Source of the DNA: Gremmenia infestans
Lineage: Eukaryota; Ascomycota; Leotiomycetes; Helotiales; Hamatocanthoscyphaceae
Direction of reading: 5' to 3'
Assembly: GCA_032629725.1 (NCBI GenBank)
Contig: JAFEVB010000022.1
Span: forward strand, 992,001 to 1,056,000
Length of the DNA: 64,000 bases
In this document: in pieces, positions 32,246 through 43,581 of the stretch
How positions within the stretch are numbered: the first letter of the stretch is position 1
Layout of the letters: every line of letters starts with the position of its first letter
The notes under the pieces: generated by a model
Databases searched by the model: none
What the model was told of the DNA's origin: nothing
The model's input: the letters and a program-made list of their open reading frames with translations, nothing else
Translations under genes and position numbers: made by a program

Positions 32246-34328
32246 ATGGCTGGAGGCTTAGCAATTCATGGTACGACGGATACGTCCCGCATCGAGGCGC
32301 CCGTCACCCTCAAAGCCTATTTGATGTGTGCGTTTGCCGCATTTGGAGGTGTCTTCTTCGGATATGACACTGGCTGGATGGGTGGTATCATGGGAATGAA
32401 GTATTACATTCGACAATACACTGGACTCGAAGTAAGTTTCCCCACGATCTCTTACCTTTGAAACCTTTGGCAAGACAAATTTGGAGGTTCTACCAAGTCA
32501 GCGCTACTTCAGCCGAGCTATGTGAATTGGCTAATTGAATTTCCTTCTGCTTCTTTTTTGAGGATCACATGAACAGCTTTCTGACTATTCACAGTACCCT
32601 GGCCCAAACGCCTCTCAAGCTGAGAAGGACGCCTTTGTTCTCCCAGGATGGCAACAATCTCTCTTGACCGGCATTCTTTCCTGTGGTACATTCTTCGGTG
32701 CTATCATCGCTGGTGATGTAGCCGATCGGATCGGTCGTCGCTGGACCATTATTGTTGGCTGCGTGACCTTTTCCATTGGTTGTATCTTGGAGACTGCGTC
32801 CACTACGCTGGCTGTAATGACTGTCGGTCGTCTTATTGCCGGTGCTGGTGTTGGGTTTATTTCTGCTATTAGTAAGTTTCCTATTTTGAATCACTTATTT
32901 TGTGTCAAGAGGACTGCCTATCGGGGTGGGAAAGAGGATGAAGTGCAAGAAATGGAGCCCGCATGCTGCGCTAGTGTGGCACTAAGCCCCCCTCAGGGCC
33001 AAGTATCATTTGTACGTGGCAATTTAGTTCTTCCAGCTAACTTGAGACTTTTACAGTCATCTTGTACATGTCCGAAATCGCCCCCAAGAAAGTCCGCGGT
33101 GCTTTGGTCGCCGGATACCAATTCTGCATCACCATCGGTATTCTCCTGGCTAACTGCGTCGTCTACGCCACCCAAAGCCGTGACGACACTGGCTCATACC
33201 GCATTCCAATCGCGGTTCAATTTCTCTGGGCTATTATCCTCGGTGGAGGGTTGTTCTTCTTGCCCGAATCCCCACGTTACTTCGTCAAGAAGGGAAGGCT
33301 TACCGAGGCAGCCAATGCACTTAGCAGCGTCCGTGGCCAACCTATTCAATCGGAGTATATCCAGGACGAGCTTGCCGAAATCATTGCAAACAACGAGTAC
33401 GAACTCTCTGTCGTTCCTCAGACTTCCTACATGGCCAGTTGGACCAACTGCTTCCAGGGTGGTTTGTCAAACGCCAATAGCAACCTCCGACGAACTCTTC
33501 TTGGTATCGGACTTCAAATGATGCAGCAGTTGACCGGAATTAACTTCATTTTCTACTATGGTTTGTCACATACTAGCTGAAACAAATTTTAGAACCCGTA
33601 CTAATCAGGATCTAGGTGTCGTTTTCTTCGCCTCGCTCAAGACAATATCCAACCCCTTCTTGATCAGTTTGGTTACTACCTTGGTCAACGTCTTGTCTAC
33701 CCCGGTCTCATTCTGGATGGTCGAGAGATTTGGTCGCCGCAACTTGCTCATCTTTGGTGGAACTGGAATGGTTATCTCGCAATACATTGTTGGTATCATT
33801 GGTGTCACCGTCGGTGGCGACAGGGGCGATCAGACCAACAAGGCCGCCGTCGCAGCCGTGATCGCCTTTATCTGCATCAATATCAGCATGTTTGCCGTGA
33901 CCTGGGGCCCGTGTGCCTGGGTAGTAGTGGGGGAGGTGTTCCCCCTGCCCATCCGATCCCGTGGTGTCGGTCTATCTACCGCGTCCAACTGGTTTTGGAA
34001 CTGCATCATCGCCATTATCACCCCATATCTCGTCGGCAAGCAGTACGCCAACCTGTCCTCCAAGATCTTCTTCATGTGGGGATCTCTCTGTGTGATTTCC
34101 GTCCTCTTCGCATATTTCCTTGTGCCTGAGACCAAGGGTCTGTCTCTCGAGCAGGTTGATCGTATGTTGGAAGAGGTTACACCAAGAAAGTCACGTAGCT
34201 GGGTTCCTCACTCTACCTTCGCATCTGAGATGGCTCTTGGTGAGAAGGGAATCACCCTTAATGATGAGAAACACAGTGTGACCCATGCTGAGACGCAGAA
34301 CTCTGCGCCTAACAGGAGCTTTGCCTAG
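32246..34328 (+). CDS. Hexose transporter, MFS sugar porter family
   Basis: Four exons (32246-32431, 32595-32871, 33057-33560, 33616-34328) encode 559 aa with no defect. Introns one and two are long for this window (163 and 185 nt). All sugar-porter signatures are present: GYDTGWMGGI in helix 1, DVADRIGRRW in loop 2-3, LYMSEIAPKKVRGALVAGYQ after helix 4, PESPRYFVKKGR in the central loop, QQLTGINFIFYYG in helix 7, ERFGRRNLL, and the closing PETKGLSLEQVD. Twelve membrane helices are expected in the plasma membrane. Similarity in memory is to high-affinity glucose/monosaccharide transporters of filamentous fungi; substrate range is inferred. It stands next to the decayed transporter and glycosidases, and may have imported their products. 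A 163-nt first intron and 5' repeats could affect expression. Confidence 0.92.
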
Positions 34329-35372
34329 ATCCTAGATCGAGGAGATTGTAATGGCGGAATGGGAGTACGCGGATTGGCTCACCTTATATTGGATAATTGG
34401 GCACTGAATTTGGCAAATGGCATGGGACAGGAGCGTCGGCACGGAACTAGAAGTTATTCAACCATAGCTACCAGACTATTAATAATGCGTTTGTCAATCA
34501 CTATTCGTGCCCCTAAGCAGAGTGATGCTTCGAGTTTATTACACTTAACGTAGGCGATAAGATATGATCGCAGTAGAAAGCGAATGGCTCGTGTGGTCTG
34601 TATTTATGGACCGTCAAAGTATCATTCATTTCATCTATCTCTTGATCGTTTAGTTTCTCACCAACGTTGTAACTTGTGACATCTAGAAGAGGGTATGTAG
34701 TATACTAATAGCAAAGTTTTCTCTGCAAGCTTCAGCTTGTAATAGATGATAAAGGTAGCACCAAATAACACCACCACACTTCAAGAATTCACTATCACCA
34801 AACGAAACCTAAAAAGCTACAGTACAATCACCAACGTTATGCCCTACGGCATACAGCGTACAGTAACAGCCCACACTAAGCCTTTTGGGAGACGCACCGT
34901 CACAGCGAAACCCCCGCTTTCTTTAGATATTTGCTACCTTGAATAAGATGCAAAGCCGCTATATATATCTCTTCGAAGCTCTTTTTGCATGCCTCGTGCT
35001 ATCCGAGAAAGTGGCGGTGCAGTGCTTTTGCCTCGACGTGTTTAGAGTGTTTAGGGGATGACTCGCTAAAAAGCCCTGGTGGCCCCTTTTACCAGAAGAG
35101 GTATATATAGCGATGCGACGAAGTATATCAAACACGATTTTTTGGCAAGGTCCACTTGATAGTTACTATACACATCAACTAAATAATATGCTCTCATGTA
35201 GAGATCAACTGAACATGGACCCCTGTTAAGTTTCTCCTCTAATTGACATGTTTAATCTATCCATCTCTTAAGTTATTCAGTGAATGAAACACTGACCCCC
35301 GATTTTTTATTCACAGTTAGTGTGCTACATTGAACTATATTAGCATTTCATAGGTAGTAGTGAGACAATAAC
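34329..35372. other. Intergenic between transporter and nitrilase (convergent)
   Basis: About 1.04 kb between convergent stop codons, AT-richer than the flanks. A TACAGTA/TACTGTA-type word cluster is near 34818-34865. No gene is supported. Confidence 0.6.
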
Positions 35373-36708
35373 TTACAATATATCAGGACGAGAATAGCTT
35401 CCTACAGGATCAAAGTCCATCTGAATCACCAAGTCAGCAAGTACTTTTGATTCAGATACAACCGAATAACCTACCCTAGCTTCTGTCAAATCTGGTAAGT
35501 TCAGCGTAGCATATATGATCTCTTCCTTGTCCCAAACTGGCTCAGCGATGAACGTTCCCAACGGTCCGACAATGCAAGAGCCGCCATGGTTCAAGATATC
35601 ATCTGCTACCCACTTGGATCCTGATGGGTTGCGGTCATGGTGATCGGCTGTGAATGGTGGATAATCGGCTGGGAAATCAGAGACCTGTCTCACATCAGCA
35701 TATTGTTACTGGGGATATAAAAATGAAGACGGACTTTGCAGAACTGATTGACTGAAATTACGAAGCAGCGTCCTTCTTTGGCTATGTGCTGCATCGAAGC
35801 TACCCAAGAAGGCAGATCGTCTGCATGCGGGGCAATGTATATTCTGACACAGCCATAATTAGCTTGTAGCCTGGAAAGTTCAGGGATATTAGGCGTACTC
35901 GATCCCAAGCTGGTATAATGCCAGTCTGGCTGCGGGCATATAATTCTCCATACTAAAACAGGTTAACTTCCTTCTGCGTGAAATTCCCCATGGGGGAAAT
36001 CTACCAAATCAATCCTCCCATCTTTCCGAATTCCGTATCTACAACTTGAAGGCCATCACCAGCTCCTCTACCCCACACAAGCCTTTCCGCGGCAGTGGGA
36101 ATAAGCTGTGACAATGTCAGCTCGTCTATCATGATACAACTCTTCTATATGCTCACCTTGCGGTGATGGGTAAGCAGCTTGCCGTCCTTCCCTATCAACA
36201 CGGCTGTGCAGTAGAGAGTCCCGCCTTCCTTCTCAATGATGCCTACAGATAGCATGATCTTGTTCCTCTCGGCAGTATCGCGTAAGACATCGAATTCAGG
36301 AGACGGGATCGCAACAGCCGAATCATAATACTTTGCATACCAGATTCTTCCTTTGCCACAATTAAGTTAGCCTCGCGTTAAATTGTTTCTGCGATATAGT
36401 CGAGCTTTCTTGGTGGCCTCATTACCTCGTGGTTCTCGAGTTCCAATGGTGGCATCAAACGCATATCGCCAAGGGTACGCTGAGAGGAAAGCCTCGCTGG
36501 CCAGGTGAAAGGCAAATTAGTCACACGTTGAGATGTGCATAGTGTACGAGATTACAAGCATGAAAACTCACGGAAACACAATTAGTTCAGCACCCGCCGA
36601 GGCAGCTTCTGCAGCCAATTTTTGCAGTTTATTAAGGCTGAGCTGGAGATCGAAGCTCACTGGCGATGCCTGAACGGCCGCGACTTGAAGGGTCTTTGGT
36701 TTAGGCAT
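35373..36708 (-). CDS. Nitrilase (carbon-nitrogen hydrolase superfamily)
   Basis: Eight exons (36708-36572, 36496-36426, 36350-36157, 36105-36005, 35952-35899, 35843-35735, 35684-35475, 35420-35373) give 307 aa and an exact frame throughout. Introns are 50-75 nt. Nitrilases hydrolyse R-CN to the acid and ammonia through a Glu-Lys-Cys triad, here Glu47 (FPEAFLSAYP), Lys134 (HHRKLIPT) and Cys168 (GGLICMENYMP). Other family marks are AAVQASPVSFD at the N terminus, ERLVWGRGAGDGL, ASMQHIAKEGRCFVISVNQ, GGSCIVGPLG and FDPVGSYSRPDIL at the end. The residue after the catalytic Cys is Met rather than the usual Trp. Without a signal peptide it is probably cytosolic. It could act on plant nitriles or cyanogenic breakdown products, but substrate is unknown. 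It begins the section with an M20 amidohydrolase relic. Confidence 0.9.
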
Positions 36709-38649
36709 CGTGGTGGTAAAAAGGACTGAGGTTGAGCAACAAGGTCAATTCATCGTTGCTGGATATAACTGTCTCTATATACTATTTCTCGGCGGGTGTG
36801 ATGCCGTCAAGGTAGTGAGTCATTCGGCTCGACGCGTTCTCAGCCGTGTATTTTCAGGATTGCAAAGCGGTTTCGCTCATTTAGGTGGATCTGTGAGCGT
36901 AGACCTATTTACGCCAACTAGGGATATTCTCACCTCTACGGTCGTGCAGCGGTGAAGTAGATATTGTCACAACGCTAGCTAACGAGAGCAAAGGGGGGTA
37001 TGCTTACCTTATGCTTTCTACCCTTTATAACTTATAACTTATGTATTATACTTATTATAAAGATTAACTCTAAATGGTATAACAATCGTGTTCCCCTAAC
37101 CTTTGTTATTAATAGTAGATCTTTCTATTATGCTATGCGAGTCAAAGACTGAGGTATATAACACTATGGGTCCTTCCTGTCCAGGCTAAGAGATGTGTCA
37201 CTGAGCGAAACGCAACAACAGATGACTAAGCGTACCCCTATACAAGCTCTCCGCGGATAAATAATCTTGCGGCATAGACAAGCGAGTTTTAGTGCCTTAA
37301 TTCCGCAAGTTTTTTCATCCGCGGAGAGAACAATTACCAACCACAAAAGCAAAACGTAATAGCCAGTGTAATTTCTCAAGCGCTCCACTTTCCACCTAAG
37401 TCCACGGCAAAAATCACAAAGTACCGACTGAGTTAAACATTGGAGTCTAGCTCAAGTACCTAGCTATTACGTTTTGCCATGTGTCACGTTTTATTAGGAA
37501 CAGTCCGTCGCATTCATGCATGTTATGGATTGAGGCGCTAGAGACTCGCTTATGGAATTAGCCTGTCCTTCCCTGTCCTGTCCTGTGCCTCTGAGGTTAT
37601 TCCCAGCTCCCTGCTTCTGTAATTTCAGCTTCCTCGTAGTCGTCTTACCCTTATGTTGATGCTCTACCGAAGCGTGTCAGCTGGGATCTTCATAAAAGCA
37701 ACGCAAATATCTGCTAGAGAATGAGGACTCGAATTAAGAGACGCAAATTTAGACTAAGTAGCTCCAATTAAGTAGACAGCACCTTCTTCTTATTATTCTC
37801 ATTCTCAGAGTCCTAATAGATAAGTACTATAAGTTACGAGGACTTTATATTTAGTGAGACGTAGCCACACTCGTTGCAACATAGTCCCAGTATTTGTTTC
37901 GCCGAAAACTTGCGCAAACTCTTTCCAGAGAATATCATTGGATCAAAGGTGAAAGTATATGTACAGGCAAGAGCTACCATAGCTAAAGCAGTTCTGCAGC
38001 CCCATGCCATTTATCAAAGGGTTAATTAAATAGGATACTGGGAAACATAACATGTTCCGAATAATAACGACCGAGATCATGGATTCCCCAGCGATTTTCT
38101 AATCAGAATCAGTACACATTCCAGTGGGTGAGGTAATGAGGATGGGCGTGCTTTGAAGCTGTCGACATTATAACTTAACGATATCGAACCCCCACAAATC
38201 ACACTGAATGCTAGCGTTCCCAATCCTAGGATTAAATTAAACCAATGCACCCTCTAACGGCGCCAACACCCCACAGAATGAGTCCCGAAGCACAGGGAAT
38301 ACCGGAAGCCCTCAGAGCCTACAGTCTTTGTTCCGGTTCTCTGACACCATCATTACTGTACGGTGCGCAAGACGAATGGTAAGTTTATCCGTCGACCATC
38401 CAGACTAAACGGCACCGGTGAACGGGGAGAGGGAAGCAAAGCAGTGCCCACGAGGCAGGAAGAGAAGTTGTAGGGCGCTGCACTAAGGACTATACTTGCA
38501 GTTGCGTTGAGAACGTTGTACAATGTATCATGAGCGACAGGTTCCGTAGAGACTTCATAATCTCGTCTAGATTTCCATGCTCGGAAGAGGCCAGGGTACT
38601 TATGAACCAGCCCAAGTAACGCAAGGGCGGTGACCATCTCACTATTCAA
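36709..38649. other. Intergenic with AT-rich decayed patches
   Basis: About 1.9 kb. Two patches, roughly 37010-37135 and 37735-37870, are dense in TA dinucleotides (for example TATAACTTATAACTTATG), unlike flanking coding DNA. This is what repeat-induced point mutation leaves in old transposons, but no transposase frame can be read. A 98-codon minus-strand frame at 38353-38649 has no recognisable family. Confidence 0.5.
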
Positions 38650-39045
38650 ATCGTCGCTCCAGAACTTCTACAATATACCCGCGGTCGTGGATTTCTCCTT
38701 TGTATGCAGCACACCGACCTCGCAAATCTGAAGGGTATAGAGGACCATATTGAGAAGTTGGTATATGAAATTGCGAAGGAGTATGGCTTGGGAATAAAAG
38801 TTATTCAGAATATCTGGAGCTGTGACTCTGGGCTTTTTAATGCAGAGGCAGTGAGTTGTATAGAGGCAGCAGCAAAGGATACGAATTACAATTATGAACG
38901 ATAAGCTGTGTAGTCATAGTGGTGGATTTTACCATCCAGAGAATGAGGAACAAAAGGAAGCTAACAATAAGACGCACAGGTCATGATTCAATGTACACCC
39001 GACTGGTCTGCCCGACTGCTATGTTTTTTACGCCGGTATGTATTT
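38650..39045 (+). pseudogene. N-carbamoyl-L-amino-acid hydrolase (M20 family) relic
   Basis: Only the C-terminal part remains. IPAVVDFSF (38667 onwards) changes frame into QHTDLANLKGIEDHIEK and LVYEIAKEYGLGIKV, then NIWSCDSGLFNAEAVSC and, after a ~75-nt gap that looks like an old intron (CTAACAATAAGACGCACAG at its end), GHDSMYTRLVCPTAMFF. This matches the end of M20-type hydantoinase-pathway amidohydrolases, where GHD carries a metal/substrate residue. A stop follows NYNYER. The dimerisation and N-terminal metal domains are missing. Working relatives cut N-carbamoyl amino acids to amino acid, CO2 and ammonia. Confidence 0.62.
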
Positions 39046-40285
39046 TCTGGGTACCTTTTACCCCTATTTGGACCCAATGCGAGAGTCTCAAAGCCATGGA
39101 AGATCCGAGACATTGATTACTCTCAAATTCTAGATATATTGCCTGCATAATACGGACTATGAGAAGTATCAGTGCAGGAAGTCAGGGACGGCATCTCCCA
39201 CTCATCACTCGCATATGTGAATCGGAGAACTGTAGTATCTGGACTCAAACCATTCCTCATGCTTCCCTTAGGATTGGTCGTATAGCTTTTGACCCTGCTT
39301 CAGGTAGAGTCGCAACCGATTGTATAACAGTACCAAAGATATAAATGGCCGACCCTCATCACACAGTCTCTTCTTACATCGACAAAACCCCGCCTGAACC
39401 CAATTGCAAAACATCCCCCCCAAGAAAATAGTGACGATCTTGAAGGACATCCACACCTTGACTTGAAAGTTGCACGTGCACTCGCACACCTCAGGCCTTC
39501 GCATCTTCTGGTGAATCATAACGAGAAATCCGCGCTCGCCGAGATCGCTGTCAAACATCAAAGGACTCCAAAGCAATATATCACGATACACCTAGATCCT
39601 CCTAATCCTTTCAAATCCATTCCCCTCCCTATTTCCCTAAAATAAACGACAGGCTCAATGAGACACGCATGCACATCGATCGATATCAACGTGGGCAAAG
39701 TCGCGCGTGTGCGACTTGCGGGTACTGTAAAAGACAACTGCTGGTTTGACTTGCACTCAAATAGATTCCAGCCAACACAAGGGAAAGCCCACTCGGGAGG
39801 AGGGAGGTACCTCGTCTTACATTTCGGCAACTGCGCTGGAAGGCTAATTAAATGCGATGCAAATCAAGCCGATCGAGGAAGTTAAGCATCGCATCTCAGC
39901 CTTGCTGATCCGATCTCTATGAAATAGCGATCAGCAATCGTCAGCGCGAACTGGCCAGGTCTAGCTTCTTCTTTTTGTGGAGACGGCTGTACAGTAAAAT
40001 ATAGCAGGAGTTAATTAGATAAAGTATTGGGCGTGGTAGAAGAGAAATGTGGTGACAAAAAAGACTTGCTTGCATTTCTAAAAGTATATACTGTACTGTA
40101 CGCGCTCGGGATTGCTTATGTTTAAATATAGACATCTGTTGAGACTTGGGGGTGGTGTGATGCGTGAGACGATGCAGGTAGGTAGGTGTTGTGCAACAGT
40201 ACGGAAAGCGAGTCTCCCGCTGCGGGCCAGGCGGGGCGGGACAGATGCTGGGCATGCATGCAAGTCATCTGCAGATAAGATAGAT

Positions 40286-40317
40286 ACTGTACTGTACTGT
40301 ACAGTACCGTACGGAGC
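40286..40317. repeat. ACTGT repeats running into a GTAC palindrome
   Basis: Repeated ACTGT units merge with the 14-bp perfect palindrome GTACTGTACAGTAC, then CCGTACGGAG. It could extrude as a short hairpin; function unknown. Confidence 0.7.
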
Positions 40318-40943
40318 ACTCGGTATGTAGAGATGCGGTGAGGATGTTCTACTAACTCCACAATAAGGAAAGTAGGAACGGAGTGGAGGTGGAGATGGGT
40401 GGAGCAGAGCATGTTTCTGGTATATTGGTTCTCGTGGTTACGTTACCAAGGATATGTGTTATTTGGGTGTCCTGGGCCCAGACCTGGGACTCTTGGGCGG
40501 CTCGACTGAATAATAATGCCAGGAGATATGGATGTGGCTGATTGAATATGCAGGGCAGGGCAGGATAGGCGGTGAAAAGACGGTCCTTTAGGACAGGACA
40601 GGTACGAACAGGTACGGTACGGACGCGGCTTAGTGCTCAATCTGGGCTGGTACGAGGACTGGCCTATACGAACCATTGAACCAAAATCTGTTAATCCAAG
40701 GTGGAGTAGTGTGAAATGGGGGCTAGAAGAGAGAAAGAAGGTGAGTATGGTTCAATTTCTGTGGGTATTATATGTGGACAAATCTCTCTTTCTTTCGAAT
40801 GGAGATAGATTCGCTGATGTGCTGCCACATGTACACGGTACATACCAGCGTCAGTTTACGAGGCTTGGGATGGGAATCAGTAAGGCATTGCATTGGGTAC
40901 TGATGGGGCGCTTTCCAGCTGAGTCGTCAATTATGTATATATA

Positions 40944-40959
40944 TGTGTGTGTGTGTGTT
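40944..40959. repeat. (TG)n microsatellite
   Basis: A simple TG tract directly follows a TATATATA run in the gene-poor region. Confidence 0.9.
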
Positions 40960-41572
40960 GTTCAGGAGGCTGGGCTGGGCTGGCTTGGGAAAATGTTTAG
41001 AGATCTCTCGTCAGCACGGGAGAGAAGAAGGATTTGAATCAAGTGAAACCTGAAGATTCTCTCGCAAGTCGCGGCTTCACTTCAAATCAAGTCAATAAGC
41101 TCGAGCTCGAGGTGTGAAGTGAATAGGGTGGAGTGGAGTGAAAGCGGCACCAAACTTTTAATCTATCAAGCAGATGTTGAAAGACAAGAGAGTATTCCGT
41201 AGTAGTGCCGCTTTTTCCCCATGACGTGCAATGCTAAAGTTGAAGCTCGGGGGATCTTTCGCTAATCGCGGCGCCGTCTTATCAAAATCGAACAAGTGGG
41301 GTGGGGAACGGGAAGATAGAAGAGGAGGGGAAGGGGAAAAGGGGAGAAGGGGGGTTTCTTCAAACTCTAAAATAATACCATCCATGCGATAGTACTTTTT
41401 GTATGACGACGTAAGGCCCCTTAAAGTCTGTACCTAGGTATGTATTAGAGAAGAAGAGAAGTGAAGTCTTTACAGGGGAAATGTGTTGAAGCATTTACTA
41501 ATACCCCAACAGCTAGTCGTAGTCGTAGAAGTCTTCATTCTCTTTAGTGAGATCTTGAGTAAGAAAACGATC

Positions 41573-41620
41573 TAGGAACAAGGAACAAGGAACAAGGAAC
41601 AGAAACGGAAACGGAAACGG
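41573..41620. repeat. AGGAACA and ACGGAA tandem repeats
   Basis: Four near-perfect heptamers AGGAACA are followed by about three hexamers of ACGGAA. No coding frame is associated. Confidence 0.85.
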
Positions 41621-42565
41621 ACGGAACGGCTCACCAGGAACTGATTAAGCTTGATGTGGTATAAGGCACGTGGCTAAAGATGCCGCATCCCGTCGTTAGC
41701 CAGGTATACTTGGTGCAGGGGAATGGTCAGATTCAGGCCAAATTATGTATAATATGGACGGTGTTAGAAGTTAGCAACTATTGATAAAATCCGAGGGCTG
41801 AGCGGTGAACGTCTCAAATTTCCACGTTGTTTGATCGCTTTTCGTACCATCGTCGTCATCCTTCTCCTCCTCAAGACTGGCATTAATTGACTCTTCTGAC
41901 AGCTGCAACAGCGGCGACCCGCAGTAAGTGTTCAGCGAACCTCACAATCTTCTGGTGGAACTGTAAACGTTTAGGGTTTGTGTTGTATAAACGGGTATCG
42001 GTAGATAATACTCGACATCAAGATCAATTATAAGCTACCCGCCTAGTGCAGTAGTTTGAGCTTCACAGGGGGTTAAGAGGTGGACAGCGTTGGTACCTGC
42101 GTGTCTACCCTTTTTTCTGCAACAAAACAGAGCTGTCCACGTATGTGTGATGAGATAAGTCGGGAAAGATCTAAAAGACCCAATTGAAAAGGTTGTTTCG
42201 AATGAGGCTCTGAATAGCCCGAAATCGCGAAACCTGGCCCAGGGAGCTCCCGCTGTCGATCACTTGCAGTCGCAATTGTATTCCCCTTATGACCAATAAA
42301 CAGCAACAGCGTCTTACAATGCTATGTACACATGGGCTGAGTTTCAAAGCGAGCAGGTGTTGGAATCCACGGGACGGCACAACCTGTCAAACTAACCAAT
42401 ACCATGGTATCGAATTGTAAAGGTGGTGTCGCCAGCGCAAGTGTTAGCCAACCTTTTCCCGTTTCTTTATATGATGCTTGGTCACTGTGTGTCCGGTTAA
42501 TCTGTGGCTGAGAGATATGCCGTCTAAAACGTCGATAAGGCTTTGCTTCACCGCTCCCATCACAT

Positions 42566-42590
42566 CCCATCCCATCCCATCCCATCCCAT
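42566..42590. repeat. (CCCAT)5 microsatellite
   Basis: Five perfect CCCAT units lie inside a longer CATCCC-rich stretch, about 1 kb upstream of the membrane protein gene. Confidence 0.9.
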
Positions 42591-43581
42591 CCCCCTTTTC
42601 CCCTATCAGGTACACAATAAAGTAGGTGCGCTCATAAGTCTGACTCTCCAACGTTCTCTGAAGCCAGACCCACGACCTGTCATTTCGGATTTATAATGTC
42701 TTCTGATCATCAAACGAAACGACGAAGGAACAAATTGTTTGTGATCGAGCGTGCATACTAACAAGGTACGGAGGTACCTGGACCTACCTAGTCCAGTCCT
42801 CTACTTTCTGCGCTCAAGCCTGCGAAACGTGCTTTGCATGGGCAGGTGGGGTAATTAGGCGAACCAAAAGAGGGGCGCCAGGGGTGAAGGGGAGGGGAGA
42901 GAATTCCATGGCTGACAACCATTGGCTGTCACTGGATTAGTCTCCGAGTAACCCACCCACTAGGCCCGGCCACGATGTGGGCAAGGACGAACTTCGACTC
43001 AAGAGTCAAGGTCCATCGGAGGCGTCGAAACATCCACTCGGATGAAGTACAGTAAGTAAGTGTTCGATGGCCAGTCAAGCTCAAGTTCAGGTTTAAGCTC
43101 CCTTACCCATCAAAGCTTGGGTGTAAGGGTCTTCCCTCGTCTTGCATCCCTCTCCTCCCCTCCCCCACGGTCGGTGACAGACCAGACCCCGTCCCCATCT
43201 CGCCCATCCGAAATGCACCCTTTATCAATGGTGTAGGTGAGGTATCCATCCCTGCTACCACTGCAGGACGGCTTGACTCGAGCCGTGCTGCTTGCTCACT
43301 CTTATAATAGAAGCCGTATCTCCAGAAAGGTGCTCTTTTACACCTTGTGCGTCTTCGACTGTTGTCTCAGTGTCCCAAGTTGATCCATGGATCACTTGGC
43401 CACCGTGTATTTCATCATTCGTATTCTCCCTGTCTGACTTTTTTTAATCATTCAACATTGTTTCTTTTGAAAGATTCTGCCAGTGCACGTAGCCCACCCC
43501 AGCCTTCATAGCGATGAGTTGAGCTCCTCCACTTGGACTTCTTTTCTTGATATCGACCCATCACATAAGCCTTCCCTAGGC

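Larger units (their letters stand above)
39046..43581. other. 4.5-kb gene-poor region
   Basis: No frame here resembles a protein I know, and none has clear splice structure. Features are a GTAC-rich partial palindrome near 40286-40317, a (TG)n tract at 40944-40959, AGGAACA/ACGGAA repeats at 41573-41620, (CCCAT)5 at 42566-42590, TACGGAGGTACC at 42767-42778, and a pyrimidine-rich run near 43140-43200. The last few hundred bp are the likely promoter and leader of the membrane protein gene. Confidence 0.6.

Noticed and set aside
38353..38649. 98-codon minus-strand frame next to the M20 relic
   Set aside because: No recognised family and no splice support; noted only within the intergenic entry.
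40633..41037. 134-codon frame in the gene-poor region
   Set aside because: It runs through the TG microsatellite (IYVCVCVV) and shows no family or codon preference.
43483..43581. 33-residue N-terminal extension of the membrane protein
   Set aside because: It starts with GTG, not ATG, and would hide the signal peptide.
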